Assembly: GCA_902792855.1 (NCBI GenBank) | Contig: CADBBP010000018.1 | Location: 1 to 38,791 of the forward strand | DNA length: 38,791 nucleotides | Reading direction: 5' to 3' | Source of the DNA: an uncultured Prevotellaceae bacterium | GTDB lineage: Bacteria > Bacteroidota > Bacteroidia > Bacteroidales > Bacteroidaceae | Shown: in pieces, positions 7,336 through 15,372 of the stretch | Numbering within the stretch: the first letter of the stretch is position 1 | Layout: each line of letters begins with the position of its first letter | Made by a program: the position numbers and the translations under genes | Notes under the pieces: generated by a model | What the model was told of the DNA's origin: nothing | Databases searched by the model: none | The model's input: only the letters and a program-made list of their open reading frames with translations

Positions 7336-7549
7336 GTAGCGGCGCCTTGCCCCGGCTAAGCCGGCGGACAGATAGCACCATCCCAGGATGGCGATATCCA
7401 TCCGAAGCCCTCCAGCTACAGGACGCGAAACACCTTATTTATATATACCCCTCTAAGAAGCCTCCACCAGGAAGGTCTTCATCAAGGAAATCCCCATGGG
7501 AAGCCCATGGCTCCACTTTTTCCTTGTAAATGGAAAGTGCCTCTTTCCA
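7336..7549 (+). promoter_or_regulatory. Densely structured leader upstream of the FAS1/Sus operon
   Basis: The 314-nt gap between the terminator and the FAS1 gene holds several hairpins. GTAGC (7336-7340) can pair with GCTAC (7415-7419) as an outer helix. Inside it are CCGGC-TAA-GCCGG (7352-7364) and a three-way choice: GGATGG (7386-7391) can pair with CCATCC at 7378-7383 or at 7398-7403. Further on are CCATGGG-AAG-CCCATGG (7494-7510) and TGGAAAG-TGCCT-CTTTCCA (7531-7549). A short CTATAG-type repeat lies at about 7297-7314. No clear TAnnTTTG promoter was found. It may be a cis-regulatory RNA or a dispersed structured repeat; I do not recognise a named class. Confidence 0.4.
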
Positions 7550-7597
7550 CCAACCGAAAACTCGAAACAAAAAACCTAATAACAACAAAAAACGACT

Positions 7598-10249
7598 ATG
7601 AAACAAAAAAAGCAAAGACACACGTCATTGATGCGCATGGCCCGCTATGCGCTCATGGGCTGCGGTCTGCTGATGGGCGTATGGTCGGTACAGTCCTGCG
7701 AGGACGAGTATCTCCTTACGGGCCAGCCCTCGTGGCTTGGCAACTCCATCTACGAGCAGTTGCAGTCCGAGGGCGAATACGGCACGCTGCTGCGGTTGAT
7801 TGACGACTTGGACCAGAAGGAAGTGCTGAGCCATACTGGTTCCAAGACCCTTTTTGCCGCCAACGATGCCGCTTTTGCCAAGTGGTTTGAGAGCAACACG
7901 TGGGGTGTGAGAGACTACAACCAGTTGTCCACAGCACAAAAGAAACTGCTCCTGAACAGCACGATGATCAACAACGCCTACCTGATAGAGTTGTTGTCGA
8001 ACGTGAGCGGCACTCCTCCGATGGAAGGAATGTGTATGCGCCGTGAAACCGCCTCGTCGATTTTCGACTCAGTGTATGTGATGAAACCATCGGAGATGCC
8101 CAACACCTACTCATGGTGGAAATTCACCGATGCCGGCCGCAGCATTCCCATCATGAAGGATGCCAACTCCGCCCCGATGATTCACTTCCTCCCCGCTTTC
8201 ATGCAATATTACAACATCACGGACGAGGACTTGAGCATCCTGACCAACCACCAAGCCACCTCCACCAACGAGGCCTGGGTGAACGGCCAGCGTGTCAGCA
8301 CCCGCGACATCACATGCAAGAACGGCTACATCCACAAGATTGACGGCGTGGTGGAGCCCTCCCCCAACATGGCAGAAATCATCCGCCGTCACCCCGACAT
8401 GTCGAAATGGTCTCACCTGATTGACCGTTTCTGCGCGCCCTACTACGACGCTGCGGTGACCCGCGAATACAACCGCCTGTTCAACAACGAGGATTCCGTT
8501 TATGTGCTCCGCTATTTCAGCAAGCGTTCCAATAATGGCAACGCCATCACCTCCACCCCCGACAACATCGCCGTGGAGGCCCAGTTGTCGTTCGACCCGG
8601 GATGGAACCACTACATGTACAGCAACACGATGAACTACGACTTGCACTACGACGCCGGTGCGATGATCGTCCCCACCAACCAGGCTTTGGACGAATGGTG
8701 GGAAGGCGAGGGCAAGGACCTTCAGATGGAGTACGGCTCCTGGGACAACATCCCCGATGCCACGTTGGCGAAGTTGCTCAACGTGAACATGCTCCCGACG
8801 TTCACCGATGCCATCCCCTCCAAGTTCAGCCACGTGCTCAACGATGCAAAGGAAGAGTTGGGCATCAAGAAAGAGAATGTGGTATCCTGCCACATGGGTT
8901 GCAACGGCGTGGTGTATCTCGTCAACAAGGTGTTCTCCCCCGCCGAGTACGCCTCCGTGGCCTACCCCGCCCTCGCCCATGCCTCGACGATGAACGTCAT
9001 CTACTGGGCAATCGACGAGTTGAACTTCCTCCCCTACCTGCTCTCCATGGACTCGAAATACAGCCTGTTGCTTCCCACGAACGACGCCATGCTGTGGTAC
9101 ATCGACCCTGCTTTCTACGGCAAGACAGAGAAAGCCACGGGCAACGAGGCTCCCTCCGTGCTTGAGTTCTATTACGACATGACGAAGGCATCAACGGAGC
9201 GCGTGCAAGCCCGCCGCTACAACGCCACGGTGACCCCCGACGGCGTCATCACGAAAGGTGCTCGCACGCAGGCCACCGTTGCCACCGCAGTGATTCGCGA
9301 CCGCCTGAAGCGCCTGATGGACCAACTCATCATCGTGGGCGACGTGCAGGACGGCCATGAGTATTACAAGTCGAAGGGTGGCACGCTTGTCCGCGTGACC
9401 CGAAGCGAAGACGGTCGCCTGGCCTTTGCGAGCGGTTGGGATATGGAGCACAACCAGTTGCTGCCTGTGAACGACAACGAAATCTACCCGAAGACCAACG
9501 GTAAGTCCTACCAGCTCAACGACCGCATGCTCCTTGGCGCCCAGCGCTCCTTCTACCTGACGTTGAAAGACAACCCGGAATTCTCCAAGTTCCTCGAATT
9601 GATTGACTACGACGCCAGTGCGTTGATGAAGACGAAACTCGGCAGTTCGGCAAGCAGCACCTACAACGCCGGCTTGGTGGACCTGGGCAGCAAGAACTTC
9701 TCCCTGTTCGACAACTACAACTACACGGTATATGTGCCGACCAACGCCGCCATCCAGCGCCTGATTGACGAGGGCTACCTCCCCACCTGGGAAGACTACG
9801 AGGCCCAGACGGAGCGCGAGTGGGGTACGGAGGCATTGGCCGACAGCGCCCGCCAAGTGCTGAAGAACATCATCGTCGATTTCGTCCGCTACCATGTGCA
9901 GGACCACTCCGTGGCCATCAACATGGCTCCCGACGAGGGCAGTTACACCAACATCTACGAGAGCATGCTCCGCAACCCAGAGACAGGACGCTTCTTCCCG
10001 CTGCAATATGACAACTCCAACGGACAGCTGAGCGTGACCGACGTGATGGGCAACACCCGCCATGTGACGAAGAGCGCGGGCTTGTACAACCAAATCTGCC
10101 GCGACTACTGGTTCAGCGGCACCCCCGGCACCAACCAGGCCACCATCTTCATGGCCTCCGACGCCGTCGTGCACCAGATAGACGACGTGCTGATGTACCA
10201 AAAGATGACTCCCTGGAGACAACAACTCAATTTGATAAGGAGGAAATAA
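7598..10249 (+). CDS. Fasciclin (FAS1) repeat surface lipoprotein, 883 residues
   Basis: The N-terminus has a lipoprotein signal with lipobox SVQSC; Cys34 is followed by EDE. Acidic residues right after the cysteine are the usual mark for export to the cell surface in Bacteroidota. The rest looks like four FAS1-type domains, about residues 50-250, 255-450, 455-660 and 680-870. Recurrent features are a helix-turn start such as GTLLRLIDDL, the core T-(L/V)-(F/L)-x-(A/P)-(N/T)-N-(D/A) (KTLFAANDAAF, SLLLPTNDAM, TVYVPTNAAI) and closing strands such as GYIHKIDGVV and VHQIDDVL. FAS1 domains mediate adhesion and ligand binding. It is the first gene of the Sus-type operon, three bases before SusC, so a role at the same outer-membrane complex is inferred. 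The ligand is unknown. Confidence 0.85.
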   Translation: MKQKKQRHTSLMRMARYALMGCGLLMGVWSVQSCEDEYLLTGQPSWLGNSIYEQLQSEGEYGTLLRLIDDLDQKEVLSHTGSKTLFAANDAAFAKWFESNTWGVRDYNQLSTAQKKLLLNSTMINNAYLIELLSNVSGTPPMEGMCMRRETASSIFDSVYVMKPSEMPNTYSWWKFTDAGRSIPIMKDANSAPMIHFLPAFMQYYNITDEDLSILTNHQATSTNEAWVNGQRVSTRDITCKNGYIHKIDGVVEPSPNMAEIIRRHPDMSKWSHLIDRFCAPYYDAAVTREYNRLFNNEDSVYVLRYFSKRSNNGNAITSTPDNIAVEAQLSFDPGWNHYMYSNTMNYDLHYDAGAMIVPTNQALDEWWEGEGKDLQMEYGSWDNIPDATLAKLLNVNMLPTFTDAIPSKFSHVLNDAKEELGIKKENVVSCHMGCNGVVYLVNKVFSPAEYASVAYPALAHASTMNVIYWAIDELNFLPYLLSMDSKYSLLLPTNDAMLWYIDPAFYGKTEKATGNEAPSVLEFYYDMTKASTERVQARRYNATVTPDGVITKGARTQATVATAVIRDRLKRLMDQLIIVGDVQDGHEYYKSKGGTLVRVTRSEDGRLAFASGWDMEHNQLLPVNDNEIYPKTNGKSYQLNDRMLLGAQRSFYLTLKDNPEFSKFLELIDYDASALMKTKLGSSASSTYNAGLVDLGSKNFSLFDNYNYTVYVPTNAAIQRLIDEGYLPTWEDYEAQTEREWGTEALADSARQVLKNIIVDFVRYHVQDHSVAINMAPDEGSYTNIYESMLRNPETGRFFPLQYDNSNGQLSVTDVMGNTRHVTKSAGLYNQICRDYWFSGTPGTNQATIFMASDAVVHQIDDVLMYQKMTPWRQQLNLIRRK

Positions 10250-10252
10250 GGC

Positions 10253-11857
10253 ATGAGAAACATACGAACCATCCTATTAACATTGGTGCTCCAGGCCATC
10301 GCTTTGGGCGCCTATTCGCAGGCCATCACCTCCGTTCACGGCACGGTGAGCGACGACATGGAGCCGCTTATCGGCGCCACGGTGTGCGAGATTGACGGCA
10401 ACGGCCGTATCATCGAGAGCGCCATCACCGACCTGAACGGAAACTTTACGATGAAGATACAGAATCCGAAGGACAAGATCCGCTTCACCTACGTAGGAAT
10501 GAAGACGGTGACGCTCCCCATCAACAAGACGACATACGAGATTACGATGGAGTCCGCCACGGAACTTCAGGAGGTGACGGTGGTGTCGAAGCGCCGCGCC
10601 CGCGGCAACTCACTCCCCATCCCCGAGCGCGAGCTGTCCTACGCCACGCAGAGCCTTGACATGAAGGAGTTCGAGGGCCTTGGCATCACCTCCGTTGACG
10701 AGGTGCTTCAAGGCCGCATCGCCGGTCTTGACATCATCGGCAACTCCGGCGACCTTGGCTCCGGTTCCACGATGCGCCTTCGCGGTGCCTCGTCGCTCTC
10801 CACGTTGACCAACGCCAACCCGCTGATTGTGGTTGACGGCAACATCCGCGACGTGAACTTGGACAACTTCGACATGGCCTCCGCCAACAACGAGAAGTTC
10901 GCCGAGTTGTTGAACATCAACCCCGAAGACATCGCGAGCATCAACGTGCTGAAGGATGCCGCCGCCACCGCCCTCTACGGTTCCCAAGGCGGCAACGGTG
11001 TGATTGAGTTGACAACGAAGCGCGGTGTGCCAGGCCCCCCAAAGCTCACCTACTCCCTGAAACTCACCGGCACCTTCCAACCCAAGGGTTACAAGCTCCT
11101 CAACGGCGACGACTACACGATGCTGCTGAAGGAGTCCTACTTCAACCCCGAGCAAAACGACAACGCCTCTGCCAATGTGCCTGAAATCAACTACGACCCA
11201 ACCTTCTCGGAGTACGAGCAATACAACAACAACACCGACTGGCGCGAAGCCGTGACCCAATGGGGCATGCGCCAGAACCACTACATCACGGTGAGTGGCG
11301 GTGGCGAAAAAGCCTCGTTCCGCATCAGCGGTGGTTTCGACAACGAGACCGGCACCATCATCGAGCAGAAACTGAACCGCTTCACCACCCGTGTTGCCTT
11401 GGACTACAACATCAGCCGCCGCATCCGTGTGAGCACCAACTTCGCCCTTACTTATACGAAGAACGACCGCAACAGCGACGACCTGCTGTCCATCGCCCTT
11501 CGCAAGATGCCCAACCTGAGCATCTTCGAGCAAGACCCGCTCACCGGCAAGGACACCGACAGGTACTACCAGATGCTGCAGACTGCTTCAAGAATCTTCA
11601 ACGACAACCAGAAGTCTCTTATCAACCCGGTGGCCTCCGCACATTTGGCCAAGAACCAACAGCGCACCTACGACATGACCCCGGAATTGGTCATCAACTA
11701 CCAACTTCTCGGCACCAACTACGACAAGACGCAGCTCAACTGGCGCGGCTCCGTGTACATGAGCATCTACAACGAATACATCGACCGCTTCTACCCGCAA
11801 GAGCTCACCACGGTGGCGTGGAGATCCCTGCCTTCAAGAACAAGGACCACGAATTGA
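10253..11857 (+). CDS. SusC/RagA-type TonB-dependent outer membrane transporter, N-terminal part (frameshifted)
   Basis: The frame begins with a signal peptide (MRNIRTILLTLVLQAIALGA, cleavage near YSQ). A carboxypeptidase-regulatory-like domain follows (about 25-105, VHGTVSDDMEPLIGATV, DLNGNFTMKI). Then comes the TonB plug (about 125-260) with LQGRIAGLDII, RLRGASSL, PLIVVDG, INVLKDAAATALYGSQGGNG, and the first strands of the beta barrel. The frame breaks near 11812: ACGGTGGC should be ACGGGTGGC, one G missing, after which a false stop appears at 11855-11857. The restored protein of about 1083 residues has normal SusC length. SusC proteins import glycans or peptides across the outer membrane using TonB energy. 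It sits 3 nt after the FAS1 gene. Confidence 0.85.
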   Translation: MRNIRTILLTLVLQAIALGAYSQAITSVHGTVSDDMEPLIGATVCEIDGNGRIIESAITDLNGNFTMKIQNPKDKIRFTYVGMKTVTLPINKTTYEITMESATELQEVTVVSKRRARGNSLPIPERELSYATQSLDMKEFEGLGITSVDEVLQGRIAGLDIIGNSGDLGSGSTMRLRGASSLSTLTNANPLIVVDGNIRDVNLDNFDMASANNEKFAELLNINPEDIASINVLKDAAATALYGSQGGNGVIELTTKRGVPGPPKLTYSLKLTGTFQPKGYKLLNGDDYTMLLKESYFNPEQNDNASANVPEINYDPTFSEYEQYNNNTDWREAVTQWGMRQNHYITVSGGGEKASFRISGGFDNETGTIIEQKLNRFTTRVALDYNISRRIRVSTNFALTYTKNDRNSDDLLSIALRKMPNLSIFEQDPLTGKDTDRYYQMLQTASRIFNDNQKSLINPVASAHLAKNQQRTYDMTPELVINYQLLGTNYDKTQLNWRGSVYMSIYNEYIDRFYPQELTTVAWRSLPSRTRTTN

Positions 11858-13503
11858 TGTCGATGGGCCGTATGGAACTCACCTCCGGCTCGTCCAACAG
11901 CCAGTCCACCAACGGCAGCGGCCTCCCCTCCGGCGGCATCGAGAGTCCTGATGCCGGTGGCCAGATCACCGGCCTCGGCTCCGGCTACAACGAATGGCGC
12001 TCCCTCTATTTCACCTTCTCCACCCACTACGCCTACAAGGGGCGTTACATCGCCGACGTCACCGTCCGTGCCGACGGCACGACGAAGTTCGGCCCGGGCA
12101 ATCGCTGGGGTTACTTCCCCTCCGCATCGTTGAAATGGATTGTGAGCGACGAGCCATGGATGAAATGGTCGGACAAGTGGCTGTCGATGTTCGCTCTTCG
12201 TCCCAGCTGGGGCCGCGTAGGCAACCAACCCAGCAGCAACTACCTCTACACGTCGAAATACGGCACCACCTCGCGCTACCTTGACATGAGTGCGATGTAC
12301 CCCATCAACATCCGCCTGACGGATATGAAATGGGAAATCATGTCGAGCTACAACTTCGGTCTCGACCTCGGCTTCCTCAACGACCGCCTGACGATGAGCA
12401 TCGAGGGCTACCGCAGCACGACCACCGACATGCTGCTGTCCAACTATCGCATCCCTTCCAACACCGGCTTCTTCACCGTGCCCTACCGCAACAGCGGCAA
12501 GATGCGCAACACCGGTTGGGAGTTCCACGTGAACACCAACAAGCTCATCAAGGCCGGCAAGCTCATCATCGACCTGAACGCCAACTTCGGCAACAACCGT
12601 AATGAAATCCTGGAAATGGACGAGTATGTGCTCAAGAACCTCAATTCCACCTACAGCTACAAGAACGGCGAGACCCTTCAGCGCGTGCAGTTGAACAATC
12701 CCTTGGGCGCCATCTACGGTTTCCGCTACAAGGGTGTCTATCAATACAACTACAGCACCTTCTCGAAGATGAGTCGTGAGGAGCAAGAGAAGTTCATCGC
12801 CGAGGGCAAGACCGCTCCCATCGCCCTTAGTGCCGACGGCCAGATTATCCGCGACGGCGCCGGCAACCCCGTCCGCATGATGTACAACTACACCAACGAC
12901 GGCACGGGCAAGAATTTCCGTTTCAACGGCGGTGACGCGATGTATGAGGATGTGAACAACGACGGTCAGATCAACGCCCTCGACATCGTCTATCTCGGCA
13001 GTTCCCTTCCCAAGCTCACTGGTGGTTTCGGCTTCACCTTCACCTATGGCGACTGGCGCCTGACGACGCAGTTCACCTACCGCACGGGCAACAAGATCAT
13101 CAACATCGCCCGCTTGAACGCCGAGTCGATGTTCACCAACAACAACCAAAGCCAGGCTGTGAACTACCGCTGGCGCAAGGAGGGCGACGTGACCACCATC
13201 CCACGTGCGATGTATGGTGAAGAGAGCAACTACAACTCCCTTGTCAGCGACCGCTTTGTGGAAGACGGCAGCTATCTCCGCATGGGTTATGCCCAGCTTT
13301 CCTACACCCTTCGTCAGAAATACGCCAAGTTGTTGGGTCTGAACAAGGTTTCATTCTACGCGAGTGCGAACAACCCATTCGTCCTGACGAAATACTCAGG
13401 TGTGGACCCCGACATCTCCGCTGCCGGCTACGCCCCCGCCATCGACCGTGCGCAGACCCCGCGCTCGCGCTCCTACACCCTTGGCATCACCGTGGAATTC
13501 TAA
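11857..13503 (+). CDS. SusC/RagA-type TonB-dependent transporter, C-terminal barrel part (frameshifted)
   Basis: This frame continues the SusC started at 10253. Similarity is restored from about 11812 (GGVEIPAFKNKDHELMSMGR); the first in-frame ATG at 11857 overlaps the false stop (TGATG). It contains the typical second half of a SusC barrel: SLYFTFSTHYAYKGRY, ADGTTKFGPGNRWGYFPS, LRPSWGRVGNQPSSNY, the periplasm-side segment DVNNDGQINALDIVYLG, and GVDPDISAAGYAPAIDRAQTP before the last strand, ending in Phe (SYTLGITVEF). Two nearby ATGs (11857 and 11866) could serve as starts if read alone, but the piece would lack signal, plug and TonB box. It is therefore only meaningful as part of the full gene. 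The paired SusD follows at once. Confidence 0.8.
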   Translation: MSMGRMELTSGSSNSQSTNGSGLPSGGIESPDAGGQITGLGSGYNEWRSLYFTFSTHYAYKGRYIADVTVRADGTTKFGPGNRWGYFPSASLKWIVSDEPWMKWSDKWLSMFALRPSWGRVGNQPSSNYLYTSKYGTTSRYLDMSAMYPINIRLTDMKWEIMSSYNFGLDLGFLNDRLTMSIEGYRSTTTDMLLSNYRIPSNTGFFTVPYRNSGKMRNTGWEFHVNTNKLIKAGKLIIDLNANFGNNRNEILEMDEYVLKNLNSTYSYKNGETLQRVQLNNPLGAIYGFRYKGVYQYNYSTFSKMSREEQEKFIAEGKTAPIALSADGQIIRDGAGNPVRMMYNYTNDGTGKNFRFNGGDAMYEDVNNDGQINALDIVYLGSSLPKLTGGFGFTFTYGDWRLTTQFTYRTGNKIINIARLNAESMFTNNNQSQAVNYRWRKEGDVTTIPRAMYGEESNYNSLVSDRFVEDGSYLRMGYAQLSYTLRQKYAKLLGLNKVSFYASANNPFVLTKYSGVDPDISAAGYAPAIDRAQTPRSRSYTLGITVEF

Positions 13504-13534
13504 GAACATGACCAACGACGAAAGACAATCAGAC

Positions 13535-15355
13535 ATGAAACGACATACAACATCCTATATGAAGAAGCGCTCCCTTCGCTTGCTGGCGATGGGCGCCGCC
13601 AGTGTCCTGGCCTTGAGCAGCTGCTCCGACTTTTTGGAGATAGAGCCTCGCAACGAGATTGTGCTTGAGGGTTTCTGGACGGAGAAGGCCGATGTTGACG
13701 GTATTGTCGCCGGCTGCTACTCCGGCCTTCAATCCGACGCGTGCGTCCGCCGCATGATTTTGTGGGGTGAGGGCCGCAGCGAAGACCTCGTTCCCGGGCA
13801 GAACAGCACCGACGACGGCAACCTTGTCAACCTGTTGAACGAGAACATCATGGCCACCAACGCCTACACGACGTGGGTGGACTTCTACAACGTCATCAAT
13901 CGATGCAACACGGTGCTGAAATATGCACCCCAAGTGGCAGAAAAAGACCCGGCCTACACGGAGAGCGAATTGAACGCCACCCGTGCCGAAATGGTAGGCC
14001 TGCGCTCCCTCTGCTATTTCTATCTCATCCGCACGTTCCGCGACGTTCCATACTCCACAGTGGCCTACATCGACGACGACCAGGAGATGGCCCTTCCCGC
14101 CACCCCCTTCGACCAAGTGCTCGACTCATTGATCACCGACTTGGAGAGCGTTCGCGACTTGGCTGTGAAGCGATATCCGACCAACAAGCCCCTCTACCAG
14201 ACCAGCCGCATCACGCAAGACGTCATCAACGCCATGCTCTGCGAGATGTATTTGTGGAAGAAGGACTACGCCCGCTGCATCCAATACGCTGACTTGGTGA
14301 TTGAATCGAAGCGCGCCTTGAGCGAGGAAATCAACTCTGCTCGTGGCAGCGACGGCCGCTCTTCGTCAAACAGCAGCGAGCGTCTGGCCCGCACCAATGG
14401 TTTCCCTCTGGTGAACGACATGGTGAACAACGGTGTCTTCGGCAACACCTTCACACAACTCTTTGCGATGGACAACACGAGCCCCAACGCCCAGGCGCTT
14501 CAGGAAATCATTTTCCAGTTGTCTTACGATGACGACCCACGTAGCAACAGCATGATTGCCAACAGTGCGGTGGCCCGTTTCTACGGAACCGCCAATTTCG
14601 GCCAGGGTTACCTGAAGCCCTCCGACTACATCGTTGAAGATATCAGCAAGACTTCCGGCCGCACCATCTTCGAAGACAAGAACAAGACGATGGACGCCCG
14701 CTTGTATGAGAATATCAACACCAGTTCCACCAACGCCATCATCGGCAAATACGTCTATCGCTCATTTAACTTGACGGCAAGTGGCACTACTGTCAACAGC
14801 ACCTTCAGCGGCCTGTGGCCCGATTACTACATTGGCAGAGACTGGCACAGTGCGAGCGGTGCCAACTGGATTATCTACCGCTTGTCGGACATCATGCTCC
14901 TGAAAGCCGAGGCGTTGACACAACAGTTGCGTGAAGGCACAGAGCAGGAGACGCTGGCTTACAACGCCCCCATCATCGCGCAAGCCTTCTACTTGGTGAA
15001 CGCAGTGAACAAGCGTTCCATCCTGCAGACGACGATGACCGACACCCTCGTCGCCGGCGACTACTCCACCAAGGCCCAGATGGAAGAATTGGTGCTTCGC
15101 GAGCGTCATCGCGAACTGATGTTCGAGGGCAAGCGTTGGTATGACCTCGTTCGCCTCTCCCGCCGTGTGGGCAACACCACCACCCTGACGCAGGCCGCCC
15201 TTCAGAAGGTAAGCACCGGCTCCTCGCTCATCCAGAACAAGTTGTCGAAGATGGACGCCATCTATCTTCCCTACAACAACGATGAGATGAAGGTGAACCC
15301 CTTCCTGGTGCAAAACCCCGCCTTCAGCAGCGGCGAGAACAGCAGTTACAAATAA
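13535..15355 (+). CDS. SusD/RagB-type surface lipoprotein (first pair)
   Basis: This is a nutrient-binding lid protein of the SusCD type. The start is uncertain: ATG occurs at 13508, 13535 and 13559. I chose 13535, which has an A/G-rich stretch upstream (AAAGACAATCAGAC). The 13559 start gives a more compact signal peptide (MKKRSLRLLAMG). All share the lipobox ALSSC followed by SDFLEIEP, standard for SusD. The N-terminal helical part includes YNVINRCNTVLKYA and AEMVGLRSLCYFYLIRTF. The C-terminal signature LRERHRELMFEGKRWYDLVR is the classic RagB/SusD end motif. About 606 residues is within the normal range. It probably forms an outer-membrane complex with the SusC at 10253-13503. The ligand cannot be read from sequence. 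Confidence 0.9.
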   Translation: MKRHTTSYMKKRSLRLLAMGAASVLALSSCSDFLEIEPRNEIVLEGFWTEKADVDGIVAGCYSGLQSDACVRRMILWGEGRSEDLVPGQNSTDDGNLVNLLNENIMATNAYTTWVDFYNVINRCNTVLKYAPQVAEKDPAYTESELNATRAEMVGLRSLCYFYLIRTFRDVPYSTVAYIDDDQEMALPATPFDQVLDSLITDLESVRDLAVKRYPTNKPLYQTSRITQDVINAMLCEMYLWKKDYARCIQYADLVIESKRALSEEINSARGSDGRSSSNSSERLARTNGFPLVNDMVNNGVFGNTFTQLFAMDNTSPNAQALQEIIFQLSYDDDPRSNSMIANSAVARFYGTANFGQGYLKPSDYIVEDISKTSGRTIFEDKNKTMDARLYENINTSSTNAIIGKYVYRSFNLTASGTTVNSTFSGLWPDYYIGRDWHSASGANWIIYRLSDIMLLKAEALTQQLREGTEQETLAYNAPIIAQAFYLVNAVNKRSILQTTMTDTLVAGDYSTKAQMEELVLRERHRELMFEGKRWYDLVRLSRRVGNTTTLTQAALQKVSTGSSLIQNKLSKMDAIYLPYNNDEMKVNPFLVQNPAFSSGENSSYK

Positions 15356-15372
15356 TGTAGAACGCATAAACG

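Noticed and set aside
7336-7419. Match of the structured leader to the twister ribozyme class
   Set aside because: AAGCCGG resembles part of the twister core, but the other conserved bases and the cleavage-site helix are not in place.
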